Source: Aurantimonas aggregata (lineage in GTDB: Bacteria > Pseudomonadota > Alphaproteobacteria > Rhizobiales > Rhizobiaceae). From it: 64,000 nt of DNA. Numbering within the stretch: the stretch's first letter is position 1; the number at the start of each line of letters is the position of its first letter. Location: NCBI RefSeq assembly GCF_010500835.1, contig NZ_JAAAMJ010000011.1, positions 62,001-126,000 of the forward strand. The letters are read 5' to 3'. Made by a program: the position numbers and the translations under genes. This document shows positions 25,122 to 33,583 of the stretch, piece after piece. The notes under the pieces were generated by a model that ran no database searches, had not been told where the DNA came from, and saw only the letters and a program-made list of their open reading frames with translations.

Positions 25122-25796
25122 ATGGCCGAGCCGATCGACAAGGAATACTACGAGGTCATCGCAAACCGCAGCATTGCGGAGAAGCTCCTCGTCCGCGCCC
25201 GCAACAAGATGCACGCCGACTTCCTTCGCCTCGTGAGGCCGTCCGCGGAAACGACCATACTCGACGTCGGGGTATCGGACGTCCAGGTGAAAGGCGCCAA
25301 CTGGCTCGAGAGTGTCTACGCCTATCCGGCTAAGATCAGCGCCTGCGGCCTCGGCAAAGGCGGCGCGTTCAAGGCTGCCTTCCCCGAGATCAACTATACG
25401 ACCATCGTTCCGAACGAGCGTCTTCCTTATCCCGACAGCGCTTTCGACGTGGTGACGGCGAACGCGGTGCTGGAGCATGTCGGCAGCGTCGCCAACCAGC
25501 GGGCCTTCGTCGCCGAGCTATCCAGAGTGGGACGCCTCGTGTTCCTGACGGTGCCGCACCGCTATTTTCCGATCGAGCACCACACGAGCATTCCCTTCCT
25601 GCATTTCTTCGACCGCAGCTTTGCGCTCGCTTGCACCATCGCGGGCAAGGAGCGCTGGTTGAAGCCGGAGAACCTCATCATGATGTCGCGCGCCCATTTG
25701 CGTTCGCTGGCGCCGGCCAACAGCACGATTGGCTATACCGGGATCGGCCTCGGGCCGTTTTCATCGAACCTGTTTCTTTATTCACAGAATGCGTAA
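25122..25796 (+). CDS. SAM-dependent methyltransferase, class I
   Basis: A 224-residue protein. Motif I is TTILDVGVSDVQVKG (an atypical, shortened glycine loop), followed by LPYPDSAFDVVTANAVLEHV, the post-I and acceptor-helix pattern of methyltransferase type 11. Then comes a C-terminal half with HRYFPIEHHTSIPFLHFFDR. ATG 25122 was chosen because AGGTGA lies six bases upstream; a GTG nine bases earlier is possible. It sits between the GtrB-like gene and a large membrane protein whose start it overlaps by a few bases (25789), so all three are likely one operon. The substrate is unknown; a sugar or a lipid-linked intermediate is plausible. Confidence 0.85.
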   Translation: MAEPIDKEYYEVIANRSIAEKLLVRARNKMHADFLRLVRPSAETTILDVGVSDVQVKGANWLESVYAYPAKISACGLGKGGAFKAAFPEINYTTIVPNERLPYPDSAFDVVTANAVLEHVGSVANQRAFVAELSRVGRLVFLTVPHRYFPIEHHTSIPFLHFFDRSFALACTIAGKERWLKPENLIMMSRAHLRSLAPANSTIGYTGIGLGPFSSNLFLYSQNA

Positions 25797-27816
25797 CATT
25801 CCGGGAGCAATTCGGTCCCTGTCGGAGCGTGGCTGGCTTTCACGCGTTCATCTTGGCGCATGGCGCGGCAGGTGTTGGGCTATTGGCTTCGGCTGCGCCA
25901 GCAGCTTCCTAGTCTACAACATTGTCTATTTATTCTATTCGTCAGTTCCAGGTAATAACAGCGAATATCCGCTAGGTTGGTGGGGCTGGTTCGATCAAGG
26001 CCAGTATCTGACAGCCGCCACCGCTTTCCTGAACGGGGATTTCTCCCCTTCGCAACATTTCTACCCACCGCTCTACCCCTTTCTCGGCTCGTTATTCCTG
26101 CGCCTGAGCGAAAGTCACGCTTTTTATCTGCCGAACCTGGCACTAGCGGTGGGCTATTTTGCCGTGCTGGTCATGCTGTTTGGGCGCTATATCGGCTGGT
26201 GGGGCGCTGCGGCCTGTGGCTTGTCGGGAATGTTTCTCTACGAGCCTTTCCGGCTCCAATGGGTCATCCCTTGGACGACGACGCTGGGCGCGTTCCTCAT
26301 TATCTGTGCGCTCTTCCTGCTCGACCGCTATGTGAGGCGGCACAACCAGGACTCCTGGACAGCAGGCGTAGCAATGACGAACGCTGTGCTTTTCGGCCTC
26401 GTCGTCGGCCTGCAGGCACCACTTCGCCCCGCCGATCTCGCTCTCGTCGCCCCCATCGCAGCGATCTACGCCGTCCTTTTGGTGTACGCCTTGCTGTCGG
26501 CTGACAGAAATGGGCGTCGAGGCGCGCTGGCCGCCATTGTCGGCGGCGCCGCAGGGTTCTTGGTTCCCGTCGGTTTGATGCTGCTGTTCAACTCAGTGAC
26601 CTATGGGTCTATCGCAGGTGGTTATTTCAGCACGGTCACCTCGATCGGGTTCGACCCGCACATACTGCCCGACAGGCTGTTCTCCCATTTGCTCGCATCT
26701 CAGATCTTCTTCGGTGAACAGGATGCCGACTGGCTCAGCGTGGTTCCGCTGGTGTTTGCTGCAACCGTCTTCCTGCCGATTGCTCTGTTCACCGGGCCGA
26801 TCGTCATGCGCGCGGCGGCGGCGGCGGCCTGTGTGCAGTTCGTCATCTATTTCAGTTACTCGGACCTCCTGCCCACGGGGACGTTCCGATACTTCAATAT
26901 TCACTATTTCAAGTGGCTCGCGCCGGTCGCGCTCTGTATTGCGTTGTATTTCGTGCGACAGTCGTTCTCTCGGGATGCCTCGGAAAAGGGACGAGGACGG
27001 ACAGCTGTGGCGGCAGGCCTCTTGCTCGTTCTCGTGGTCAGTAGCGTCGATGCCGGGCAACAGTTGAGGCCCGCCTCGCTCATTGAGCGAGAGGGGCAGC
27101 AGATCACCCTCGATCTTGGTGACGAGAAAATAGATTTCGTTGATTTCGTGGGAGTGGAAGGCGGTTGGACCGATGTCTATTTTCCAGGGTCATCACGTGT
27201 ATTTGGGGATGGCAACCAAGAACTCACGGTTGTCGCCGATTACCGATTCTTGCCCATTAAGAGCGGGACGCGCCTACTATTTTTCAAGCCACTTAACGGA
27301 GGAGGCCTGAAAATTGAGTTTAGCGAAACGATTCCGGTCCCTGACAGGTTCACTTCGGCGAATGTTCGCCCGGTTGATGTTGTATATCGAATGGGCTTCC
27401 CTCTTGGCCAACAGGCGTCACCCGCTCAGATATCTGACGGGTCGCCTGGACAAGACTTGATACTGAGCGGAGAGACGGTTGTCTTCGAGGACTGGTCCGT
27501 CTTCGAAGGGTCGCATCGCTGGAGCGAGGGCGCCGCCAGCCGGGTGATTCTTTACCTGCTATCATCCGAGCCCAATCAATGCCTAAGCATGGACGGCTTT
27601 ACTCTAGGGGCGCAGACGATTTCGGCTTCAGTGGGTGGCGAAGCGGTGTCCGAGACACGCCTTGATGGGCAAGGGACGGTGACCGTTCCCCTCGGGCGGG
27701 CTGCGGGAAAGACGGAGATAGATCTCGCCTTCTCGAATCCGCATGCGCCAAACGAGGCAGATACCCGCAGTCTGGCATTTGCTGTCGAGGCAATGTCGGT
27801 GGCGCCCTGTCCATGA
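25789..27816 (+). CDS. Large multi-pass membrane protein with C-terminal beta domain (GtrC-like glycosyltransferase candidate)
   Basis: A 675-residue protein. Residues 25-430 hold about ten to eleven hydrophobic helices. The first periplasmic loop has GWWGWFDQGQYLTAATAFLN followed by QHFYPPLYPFLGSLFLR, an acidic-residue loop as in GT-C glycosyltransferases. The remaining 240 residues are soluble and beta-rich. The end (WSVFEGSHRWSEG ... LAFAVEAMSV) resembles the end of the methyltransferase encoded at 27919. Position beside GtrA and GtrB-like genes suggests the serotype-specific transferase GtrC, which moves the flipped sugar onto the O-chain in the periplasm. Its DNA contains AT-rich stretches, especially at 25900-26000 and 27100-27420. 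Function is inferred from topology and neighbours. Confidence 0.75.
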   Translation: MRNIPGAIRSLSERGWLSRVHLGAWRGRCWAIGFGCASSFLVYNIVYLFYSSVPGNNSEYPLGWWGWFDQGQYLTAATAFLNGDFSPSQHFYPPLYPFLGSLFLRLSESHAFYLPNLALAVGYFAVLVMLFGRYIGWWGAAACGLSGMFLYEPFRLQWVIPWTTTLGAFLIICALFLLDRYVRRHNQDSWTAGVAMTNAVLFGLVVGLQAPLRPADLALVAPIAAIYAVLLVYALLSADRNGRRGALAAIVGGAAGFLVPVGLMLLFNSVTYGSIAGGYFSTVTSIGFDPHILPDRLFSHLLASQIFFGEQDADWLSVVPLVFAATVFLPIALFTGPIVMRAAAAAACVQFVIYFSYSDLLPTGTFRYFNIHYFKWLAPVALCIALYFVRQSFSRDASEKGRGRTAVAAGLLLVLVVSSVDAGQQLRPASLIEREGQQITLDLGDEKIDFVDFVGVEGGWTDVYFPGSSRVFGDGNQELTVVADYRFLPIKSGTRLLFFKPLNGGGLKIEFSETIPVPDRFTSANVRPVDVVYRMGFPLGQQASPAQISDGSPGQDLILSGETVVFEDWSVFEGSHRWSEGAASRVILYLLSSEPNQCLSMDGFTLGAQTISASVGGEAVSETRLDGQGTVTVPLGRAAGKTEIDLAFSNPHAPNEADTRSLAFAVEAMSVAPCP

Positions 27817-27918
27817 CAGTCATTGACCCTGGATGCGTACTCCCAAGCGTAAACATCCCCTAATTACCGGGCTTCTCGATAATTGGCAGAAGATCAAGCG
27901 CCAGATGAGGAGGTTTTC

Positions 27919-29235
27919 ATGGACGATACCGCTCCACCAGCCGAACAGCTCATTTCGGTCGACGCGTTCTTTGCCGGCATCGACATGGAAATACCCGACA
28001 CGGCGGAGTATCGGCGGCTCTCGGGGGTGATCCTCGACCATCCGCTCGTGAGCCAGATGCAGGCGCTCGATCCGTTTTCCGACGCTTATCGCGACCTGGC
28101 GATGCGGATCTATTTTGACATTCGCGGCGGCGAGCATGCCGACTTCCGGCCGGAGCGAGACGAGAAAAGCGGCGGTGGAGATATCGCCAACGTCTTCTCC
28201 GAGGTCTCGCCCTGGTCGTTCCGGGACACCGGTTTCATCGCCGAGATGCTGTTCAGCTGGGGCCATATCCTCCGGCTCCTGGACATGAACGGCGCGACCG
28301 GGAACCGGGTCCTCGAATATGGGCCCGGCAGCGGGCAGATCCTGCTCACCCTCGCGCGTTCCGGCTGCGAGGCCTATGCGGTCGACATCGACGCGGCGTC
28401 ACTGGAAAGCGTCGCGACGCAAGCCCGGCTGATGGACCTGACTGTCCATACCGAGCGGGCGGTTTTCGGCGAAGGCTTCGAGGGCCAGCGCTTCGACGCC
28501 ATCATCTTCTTCGAGGCCTTCCATCACGCGGCCGACTTCCAGGCGCTCTCCCAGCGGCTGCAGGAGCGGCTGGAGCCGGGCGGCAGGGTGATCTTCTGCG
28601 GCGAGCCGATCGTGCCGCAGGCGGCTGGCTCCGTCCCCTATCCGTGGGGACCCCGGCTCGACGGCCTCTCGTCCTTCTGCATCCGCCGCTTCGGCTGGAT
28701 GGAGCTTGGTTTCACGCGCGCATTCTTCATGGAGATGCTGCGGGCGAACGGCTGGCGGGCGGAACATCACCCATTCCCCGCCTGCCCCCGTGCCGAAGCC
28801 TTCGTCGCGCGGATCATGACCAGCGAAGAGCAGCGGGGGCAATTCGAGATCGACCTGCGCCGCGAGGCACCCGGCGTCTATCTTGCGCCGGAGGAATGGA
28901 ACCACTCGGAGGGCACCCACCGCTGGACCATCGCCCACGGTGCGACGGTTCCGCTCCTGAAACCGCGCGATGCCGTGGTGGACCTCACCTTGACGGTCGC
29001 GAACTACCTGCCGGTCGACAAGCAGGTGCGGATCGCCTGCGGGGATGTGTCTGCCGACACCGTCCTGCATCCCGGCGAGACCCGCGACATCGAGCTTGCC
29101 GGCTGCACCGCCGATCGTCTGGTCGTCGAGGCGGACCTGCACCTCGTGAGCGAAGTGATCCCCGGCTCGGGCGACATGCGACGCCTGGGGATCTCCGTCC
29201 AGCAGCTGGTCTCGGTGCCATCTGACGCCAAGTAG
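27919..29235 (+). CDS. SAM-dependent methyltransferase with C-terminal beta domain
   Basis: A 438-residue protein. After about 110 residues of helical N-terminus comes the methyltransferase core: NRVLEYGPGSGQILLTLARS (motif I), EAYAVDIDAAS, then FDAIIFFEAFHHAADFQAL and LEPGGRVIFCGEPIV. From about residue 310 a separate beta-rich domain follows, with EEWNHSEGTHRWTIAHG and the terminal LGISVQQLVSV. Its start is marked by a strong AGGAGG seven bases before ATG 27919. It lies 102 bp behind the membrane-protein gene and ends convergent with the double glycosyltransferase gene. It probably methylates a sugar residue of the surface polysaccharide. The accessory domain is shared in pattern with its upstream neighbour. 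Confidence 0.85.
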   Translation: MDDTAPPAEQLISVDAFFAGIDMEIPDTAEYRRLSGVILDHPLVSQMQALDPFSDAYRDLAMRIYFDIRGGEHADFRPERDEKSGGGDIANVFSEVSPWSFRDTGFIAEMLFSWGHILRLLDMNGATGNRVLEYGPGSGQILLTLARSGCEAYAVDIDAASLESVATQARLMDLTVHTERAVFGEGFEGQRFDAIIFFEAFHHAADFQALSQRLQERLEPGGRVIFCGEPIVPQAAGSVPYPWGPRLDGLSSFCIRRFGWMELGFTRAFFMEMLRANGWRAEHHPFPACPRAEAFVARIMTSEEQRGQFEIDLRREAPGVYLAPEEWNHSEGTHRWTIAHGATVPLLKPRDAVVDLTLTVANYLPVDKQVRIACGDVSADTVLHPGETRDIELAGCTADRLVVEADLHLVSEVIPGSGDMRRLGISVQQLVSVPSDAK

Positions 29236-29283
29236 AATGATCGCGGACATCCGTCCCAGCAGCCGCAACTAAAGGGATGGCGC

Positions 29284-32184
29284 TCAGAGCGTAACGCGCA
29301 ACCCGCCATCCCACCAGCCGCAGCCCTCCTGCACCACGGTGATGTCGAGGCTCATTCCCTGCCCGAAGCGCGCCTCGGGGGGGATCTGGACGGCGAGGAC
29401 GGCCGTATCCCCGGAGATCAGCACGTACGGGATCAGCGAACGCGAGACGCTGTCGGCGAGGGCCGCACCGTCGCTGGTGCGCAGGCGTGCGGCCACCCTG
29501 ATGCCGAACCGGCCGGTATCATCGCCGGCGCTCGACCATACATGACCGGAGAGGTTCGTCACCGCGACGACGATCCGCAGGCCGTCGCCACCCGGGCCGG
29601 GCGCCGCTTCCTCGACGATCTCGAGAGCGAACCGGCGGTCGTCCTCGCCGATCTCCCGCGACATCGCGGTCACGCCGAGATCGGTGAAGGGCCGATAGGC
29701 GGCGCCCTCCGGCGGCTCGTAGGTCAGATACCAGTTGCCATCGAGGACGACCGCCTCCAGCTCGGCAGCGCTCTCGGCCCAGCCGGGCCATTTCGCCCGG
29801 GATGCGCCCGCCGAGACGTCCCCCACAGCACGGCGCTCGAGAAACCGCCGGAGCGCCTGGTGCAGCGCCGTGGGCGATCCGACCTCGAAGAAGTCCGCTT
29901 GACCGAAACCGCCGGCGACCTCGCGGAAGACTGGGATGTCGCTGGCGATCACCGGCTTGCCGAAATGCGCCGCCTCGACGATCGGCAGGCCGAAGCCTTC
30001 GGCGTGGGATGCCGCAACCAAGGCATCGGCCTCGCCATAAAGCCGAACTAGCGCGGCATCGTCGACGCCCTTGTGCCAGACCAGGCGCCGACCGAGTTCC
30101 GGGCTTTCGCGGATGCGGCGCAGCAGCGGCTCGACGCCCCAGCCGGCCTTGCCGACGATGACCAGGCGGGCATCGGAGCCCTCGGCCCAAAGTTGCTCGA
30201 AGGCGTCGAGGGCCACCCGGTATCCCTTGCGCGGCTCGAGCGTGCCGACCATCAGGAACACGGGCGGTCCGTAGGCCCTCGCGCCTGCCGGGGCCGGGGT
30301 GGCCGCGGCATCGGCGGCGAAGTCGGCGCCCAGCCGCCAGTAGCCGATCTTCATCGGATGCGGGTAGTCGATGGCGCGCAGCAGCGCGTGGAACTCGTCC
30401 GCGACGGCGCGGGAGATGCAGACGAAGCCGGTGGAAAAGCGGAGGGCCAACCGAATCCAGCTGGCGAAAGCCGGCGGCATGCCGCTGTCGCAGAAGGCCG
30501 GAGTCCTCAGCGGCACCAGATCGTAGAGGCAGGTGATGATTTCGGCGCCGCGAAGTCTGGCGGAGAGGAAGAAGGGGGCCTGCCCCTTCTCGAATGTCCA
30601 GGAGCTGTCGAGCATCAGGATCGTGTCCCCCGGACGAGGACGCAGACGCTCGGCTACGGCCTTGTCGGGCGGAAAATCGATGATGCCACGGGCGTCGTAC
30701 CAGCCGTCCGGCCCGTCACAATAGGACAGGACGCGTTGAGGCTCGGTCGCGGTCGACTCAGCGAACATCCGGTGGCAGATCTTGTTGACCACCCGCTGGA
30801 TGCCGGTCTTCCGGTCGGACTGCATGGTCGAAGTGGCATCGACGATCAGGCGGCCCGGCTCGGCGACCGGCTCGGCGAGGGCGAAAATCATCGCCGCGAG
30901 ATCGATGTCCGCTGCAGTCTCTCCCAAGCGTTCCGCACGAGGCTCCCGTGTTTGCTCCACCGCCTTGGCGGACAAGGCCTCGAGACGCTCGCGCAGGGCA
31001 GCGATGGCAATGTCGGCCGAACGCGCCCAGGTGAAACGCTGCGCGCGACGGGATGCCGTCCCGATGATTTCCGCCCGGAACGGAGCGTCGGTCAGGATCC
31101 GCGTCATCACGGCCGCGAGCTCATCGGCCGACGAGGGGTCGAACAGGAGACGCTCGTCGCCGATGACTTCGAGCAACGCCCCGGCCCGGGACGCGGCGAC
31201 CGGCGTGCCGCAGACCATGGCTTCCAGCGCCGTCAGGCCAAAGCCTTCCATGAAGGACGGCTGCACCAGCAGGCTGGCGCCGCGATAGAGCCGGACGAGC
31301 TCGGCCTCAGAGACATGCCGATGGCAGATGATCTGGGACAGGCTGAGCCCCCTCGCCTGCCAGCGCTGCTTGATCTCATCCAGCGCGGCATCGGGATAGT
31401 CGCCGGCGAGAACCATGCGGAAACCGTCGCGCAGCGAAGCGTCGAGCCGGGCAAATGCCTCCGGCAGCAGGCCGACATTCTTCCGCCAGTCCAAGCCGCC
31501 AACATAGAGTATGTACGCTACACGCGGGGCGTCGCCAGCGACCAATTCGTCTTCCGCAAGGGCCTGGCTGAAGACGTCAGAGATACCCGCCGAGATGTTC
31601 ACTGCCGGAACGTTGCCAAGTAGCTCCAGGAGTTCCGAGCGCGAGAACTCGGATATGCACAAATTCAGATCATAGGGCCGATGCGCTTCGAGACGCCGGG
31701 CGTAGGCCGCGGCGTGTGCAGGGGCAGACAAATAGCGGTCGGGAAAGCGACGGGGGATCGCGTCGTAAAAGATCGACGCGACAGCCATCGCGCTACCCGG
31801 CTGTTTCAGCAGCGGGACTGCGGGATCGAACATCCCCTCGAACGGACTGGTCGAGATGGCGAAATCCGGGGCCAGCGCCTCGACATGGCGGGCAAGCGCT
31901 GCCTCGCTGAGGCGCCGCCGCCCGGTGTAGCCATCGAGGACCTCGCCATTGTCGCGAGCGCTGTGCCAGACGTGGATGTTCTCCGGCCGGAACCAGGCCC
32001 GCACCGCCTCGCGCGCCGAGATCGCCGCGACCGGCATCCCGGCGTTGAAGGAGATCCGCATCTCGACGTCGCGATGATTCTCGGCGATCGCCTTGATCAG
32101 CTCGATGGCGTAGCGGCCGATGCCACGGCGATTGCTGGCAGTCTGTAGGCACTGCCCGTCGAACCAGAGACGCATGTCAGCCAT
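29284..32184 (-). CDS. Two-domain family 4 glycosyltransferase with C-terminal beta domain
   Basis: A 966-residue enzyme. The first GT-B domain is at about residues 1-410 (LWFDGQCLQTASNRRGIGRY, ILYVGGLDWRKNVGLLPEAF, MEGFGLTALEAMVCGTPVAA). The second is at about 445-800 (DATSTMQSDRKTGIQRVV, FLMVGTLEPRKGYRVALDAF, AEGFGLPIVEAAHFGKPVIA). Each has its own EX7E pair. The last 150 residues are beta-rich (VAVTNLSGHVWSSAGDDTG). Tandem transferases of this kind, such as WbdA, polymerise homopolysaccharide repeats with two alternating linkages. The ATG at 32184 overlaps the stop of the upstream methyltransferase by eight bases, so it is coupled with the export genes. It probably extends a D-rhamnan or mannan chain. 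Confidence 0.9.
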   Translation of the reverse strand: MADMRLWFDGQCLQTASNRRGIGRYAIELIKAIAENHRDVEMRISFNAGMPVAAISAREAVRAWFRPENIHVWHSARDNGEVLDGYTGRRRLSEAALARHVEALAPDFAISTSPFEGMFDPAVPLLKQPGSAMAVASIFYDAIPRRFPDRYLSAPAHAAAYARRLEAHRPYDLNLCISEFSRSELLELLGNVPAVNISAGISDVFSQALAEDELVAGDAPRVAYILYVGGLDWRKNVGLLPEAFARLDASLRDGFRMVLAGDYPDAALDEIKQRWQARGLSLSQIICHRHVSEAELVRLYRGASLLVQPSFMEGFGLTALEAMVCGTPVAASRAGALLEVIGDERLLFDPSSADELAAVMTRILTDAPFRAEIIGTASRRAQRFTWARSADIAIAALRERLEALSAKAVEQTREPRAERLGETAADIDLAAMIFALAEPVAEPGRLIVDATSTMQSDRKTGIQRVVNKICHRMFAESTATEPQRVLSYCDGPDGWYDARGIIDFPPDKAVAERLRPRPGDTILMLDSSWTFEKGQAPFFLSARLRGAEIITCLYDLVPLRTPAFCDSGMPPAFASWIRLALRFSTGFVCISRAVADEFHALLRAIDYPHPMKIGYWRLGADFAADAAATPAPAGARAYGPPVFLMVGTLEPRKGYRVALDAFEQLWAEGSDARLVIVGKAGWGVEPLLRRIRESPELGRRLVWHKGVDDAALVRLYGEADALVAASHAEGFGLPIVEAAHFGKPVIASDIPVFREVAGGFGQADFFEVGSPTALHQALRRFLERRAVGDVSAGASRAKWPGWAESAAELEAVVLDGNWYLTYEPPEGAAYRPFTDLGVTAMSREIGEDDRRFALEIVEEAAPGPGGDGLRIVVAVTNLSGHVWSSAGDDTGRFGIRVAARLRTSDGAALADSVSRSLIPYVLISGDTAVLAVQIPPEARFGQGMSLDITVVQEGCGWWDGGLRVTL

Positions 32185-33583
32185 CCGCCTTGTTCGTGGC
32201 GGGCCTGTCGCCCAGCAGTGCCGCCCATTTCGCCTGCACAGCAGGCTCAGGGTCGAGGTACCACTCCCGGCCCGTCAGAACGTCGAGTTCCGGCATGGCG
32301 GCCCGCTGTTCGGCAGCAAGGCGGAAAAGCCGCGCCTGGAGCGAAGGCACCAGAGCCGTCAGCCGTATCGCGGCGCTCTTGGCACGGGGCTTGTCGCGGA
32401 GATACCCGGCTCCGGCTCGCGCCAACCGCCCCGCGACGCGCCTCGGTCGCGAGCCCGGCTTGAGCAGTAGCCAAGCCGAGGAGCCTTGTCGCAATTTACG
32501 CAGCAACCGCCCCATAGCGTCCGACCGGCCGGATTGCCTCCCTAACAGCTCGCGCAGCCCGGCAACCTCAGATTCAAGATGGTTGATCCTTGCGGACATC
32601 TCATTACTGACTTGCCACAATAGCTGCCTTTCATAGAGCTTGAATGCCGTACCAATTTCCTCGCGCGCCCGCTTGAGTTGACTGGAAACACATTGATCTA
32701 CTTGAGCAGAAATTTCTGACTGAAAAACGTCGATTTTTTCCGATAATCCTCTACTGATCTCCAAATCAATGTCCCTTCTTACTTTATCGACTCTGGAGAT
32801 GATGTTTTCATCAAATTTCGATACAGCACGGCCGTAACTGATGCCGACCTCACGGGAGAAGCTCTCCTTGAAAAAATTTTCTACCGATTCGTCAGCCGGC
32901 TTTTGAGCGACGAGCGCATAATCTGGACTGATCCCTTCCAGTACGATGGACAGTCCAACATCTTCCCGAGCCTTGAAACTATCCAAATCCATCTCAGCTT
33001 GAAGTCTTAAAATAATATGTCGACTATACCCATTGTATACTGCAAGAAACTCCATTAGATCTGGAGGTATCGGACGATTATGGGTGGGATCTAGATGAAA
33101 CGTTAGCGTCGATACTCGTAAGTTTTCTGGATTCGGCGTCTCCAAGATCAGCAGTCCGCCAGGCGTAAGGACACGGAATGTCTCTTCCACGACTTTCCTA
33201 AGGTCGTCGAAACTGAGGTGCTCTGCGATGTGGAACCCTGATACGACGCTTTGGCTGACATCAGGCAGAGTGCTCAGGAATTCCAGTGCGTTACCGTACA
33301 CAGCTGGAAGGTCACGCTCATAGCATGCCGCGAGCATGCCCTCGTCTAAATCAACGCCCTGGGCCTGGAAGCCCGCATCCTGCAATACTTCAAGCCATTC
33401 GCCGCGACCACATCCGAGATCGACTGCCTTGCCAGCTAGTCCAGCCTCATGAAGGGCGCCGAGGAAAGGTCTGTATACCTGAAGTCGGCCCTTAATTAGC
33501 TGGCGCGAACCTCGGAACCTTTCTTCAAAGGACCTATAAAATATATCATCGTTTTTCGGATCGGAAGTTGTAATATCACTCAT
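32177..33583 (-). CDS. Coiled-coil methyltransferase, probable chain terminator (WbdD-like without kinase)
   Basis: A 468-residue protein. The methyltransferase domain is at about residues 30-220: VDLGCGRGEWLEVLQDAGF (motif I), GVDLDEGML, SGFHIAEHLSFDDLR, VLTPGGLLILETPNPEN. A long coiled-coil follows at about 250-355 (SRVDKVRRDIDLEISRG to HLESEVAGLRELLG), then a basic C-terminal part. WbdD of E. coli O8/O9a has this order but includes a kinase between methyltransferase and coiled-coil, and uses the coiled-coil as a length ruler. No kinase motif is seen here. The gene overlaps wzt by eight bases. Residues 1 to about 330 are encoded by DNA far poorer in GC than its surroundings; the C-terminal 140 are not. 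Function is inferred from architecture and location. Confidence 0.86.
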   Translation of the reverse strand: MSDITTSDPKNDDIFYRSFEERFRGSRQLIKGRLQVYRPFLGALHEAGLAGKAVDLGCGRGEWLEVLQDAGFQAQGVDLDEGMLAACYERDLPAVYGNALEFLSTLPDVSQSVVSGFHIAEHLSFDDLRKVVEETFRVLTPGGLLILETPNPENLRVSTLTFHLDPTHNRPIPPDLMEFLAVYNGYSRHIILRLQAEMDLDSFKAREDVGLSIVLEGISPDYALVAQKPADESVENFFKESFSREVGISYGRAVSKFDENIISRVDKVRRDIDLEISRGLSEKIDVFQSEISAQVDQCVSSQLKRAREEIGTAFKLYERQLLWQVSNEMSARINHLESEVAGLRELLGRQSGRSDAMGRLLRKLRQGSSAWLLLKPGSRPRRVAGRLARAGAGYLRDKPRAKSAAIRLTALVPSLQARLFRLAAEQRAAMPELDVLTGREWYLDPEPAVQAKWAALLGDRPATNKADG

